A DNA stretch of 64,000 nucleotides from NCBI GenBank assembly GCA_052400665.1, contig JBQTGK010000017.1. One strand, written 5' to 3'. Below the pieces are notes generated by a model that was not told the DNA's origin, made no database searches, and saw only the letters and a list, made by a program, of their open reading frames with translations. The translations under genes were made by a program, and so were the position numbers. Positions 63,862 through 64,000 of this stretch are shown in pieces; position 1 is the first letter of the stretch; each line of letters opens with the position of its first letter. This DNA is from JBQTGK01 sp052400665 (GTDB taxonomy: Bacteria; Bacteroidota; Bacteroidia; Bacteroidales; Marinifilaceae).

Positions 63862-63895
63862 TTTGAATTTTTCTCGATCTTGTTTTCTATTTTTG
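63862..63895 (+). promoter_or_regulatory. Possible dnaG promoter
   Basis: TTTG at 63862-63865 and TATTTTTG at 63888-63895 approximate the -33/-7 promoter with a 22-bp spacer, one or two longer than usual. The ATG follows after only 5 nt, which would leave almost no leader. Confidence 0.4.
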
Positions 63896-63900
63896 TTGAT

Positions 63901-64000
63901 ATGATTGATCAGGCTACAGTAACACGAATTTTCGATGCAGCAGAAATAAGCGAAGTTGTTTCTGACTTTGTAACTCTTAAAAGGCGTGGAGTAAATTATT
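63901..64000 (+). CDS. dnaG: DNA primase (partial, 3' end outside window)
   Basis: The first 33 residues are seen: MIDQATVTRIFDAAEISEVV, then SDFVTLKRRGVNY. This is the usual DnaG start, in which a short helix leads into the zinc-binding domain (its Cys-His motif, normally just after GxNY, lies beyond the edge). It synthesises primers at the replication fork. The call rests on the highly conserved N-terminus. Confidence 0.9.
   Translation, partial: MIDQATVTRIFDAAEISEVVSDFVTLKRRGVNY

Overview
The window is AT-rich DNA from a member of the Bacteroidota. Signs of this are SusC-type TonB receptors with carboxypeptidase-regulatory domains, TAnnTTTG-type promoters, GIN-domain and SPOR lipoproteins, double-glycine (GG) natural-product precursors, and a tube protein of the Bacteroidota type VI secretion type. 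Gene content fits a marine Marinilabiliales/Bacteroidales-like lineage, but the genus cannot be set from this sequence alone. No rRNA genes, CRISPR array or intact transposon were seen.

Layout. 1-2.8 kb is a repeat-rich accessory patch on the minus strand: a retropepsin-like lipoprotein (cut by the window edge), a cysteine-rich GG-leader peptide, a small HTH protein, a decayed IS3-type transposase, palindromic repeats and a 42-bp tandem repeat. 2.8-8.4 kb is a minus-strand cassette of TssD (Hcp-like) fusion protein, 680-residue candidate cargo/effector, ankyrin lipoprotein, LemA, DUF3137 and DUF3592. 9.4-14.3 kb is mostly core (Crp/Fnr regulator, OsmC, pheS, two cyclophilins), followed by two identical tRNA-Val genes. 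14.9-20.9 kb is the most unusual part: an ECF sigma factor, a TPR-bearing anti-sigma-like membrane protein, a secreted TPR-CHAT protease, at least three tandem 30-codon GG-leader peptide genes around an assembly gap, and a sensorless histidine kinase. 20.9-34.7 kb holds ruvB, a response regulator, a 700-bp non-coding region with DnaA-box-like sites, rpiB, an Rrf2 regulator, a giant glycosyltransferase-phosphodiester glycosidase fusion, asnS and an acyl-CoA ligase. 34.9-41.5 kb is a TetR-TolC-HlyD-RND efflux operon whose TetR gene is frameshifted. 42-54 kb holds a GH16-like protein lacking its catalytic glutamates, a TonB protein, a PhoBR-like pair, and a TonB receptor with an internally duplicated beta-helix lipoprotein. 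54-64 kb holds rhodanese, hemW, rpoN, SPOR proteins, mgsA, a PiT-PhoU transporter, a sirtuin and the start of dnaG.

How parts connect. A two-part element, GAGGGTTACC - 14 nt - GGAATAAAGGG, occurs three times with exactly the same spacing: before the ECF sigma gene, before the GG-peptide array, and before the HTH gene that precedes the other GG peptide 14 kb away. It looks like an ECF promoter that is autoregulated and links two peptide loci. I infer a regulon in which a membrane-held sigma factor controls secreted small peptides beside a periplasmic or surface TPR-CHAT protease. A fourth, deleted relative of the element lies upstream of the TssD cassette.
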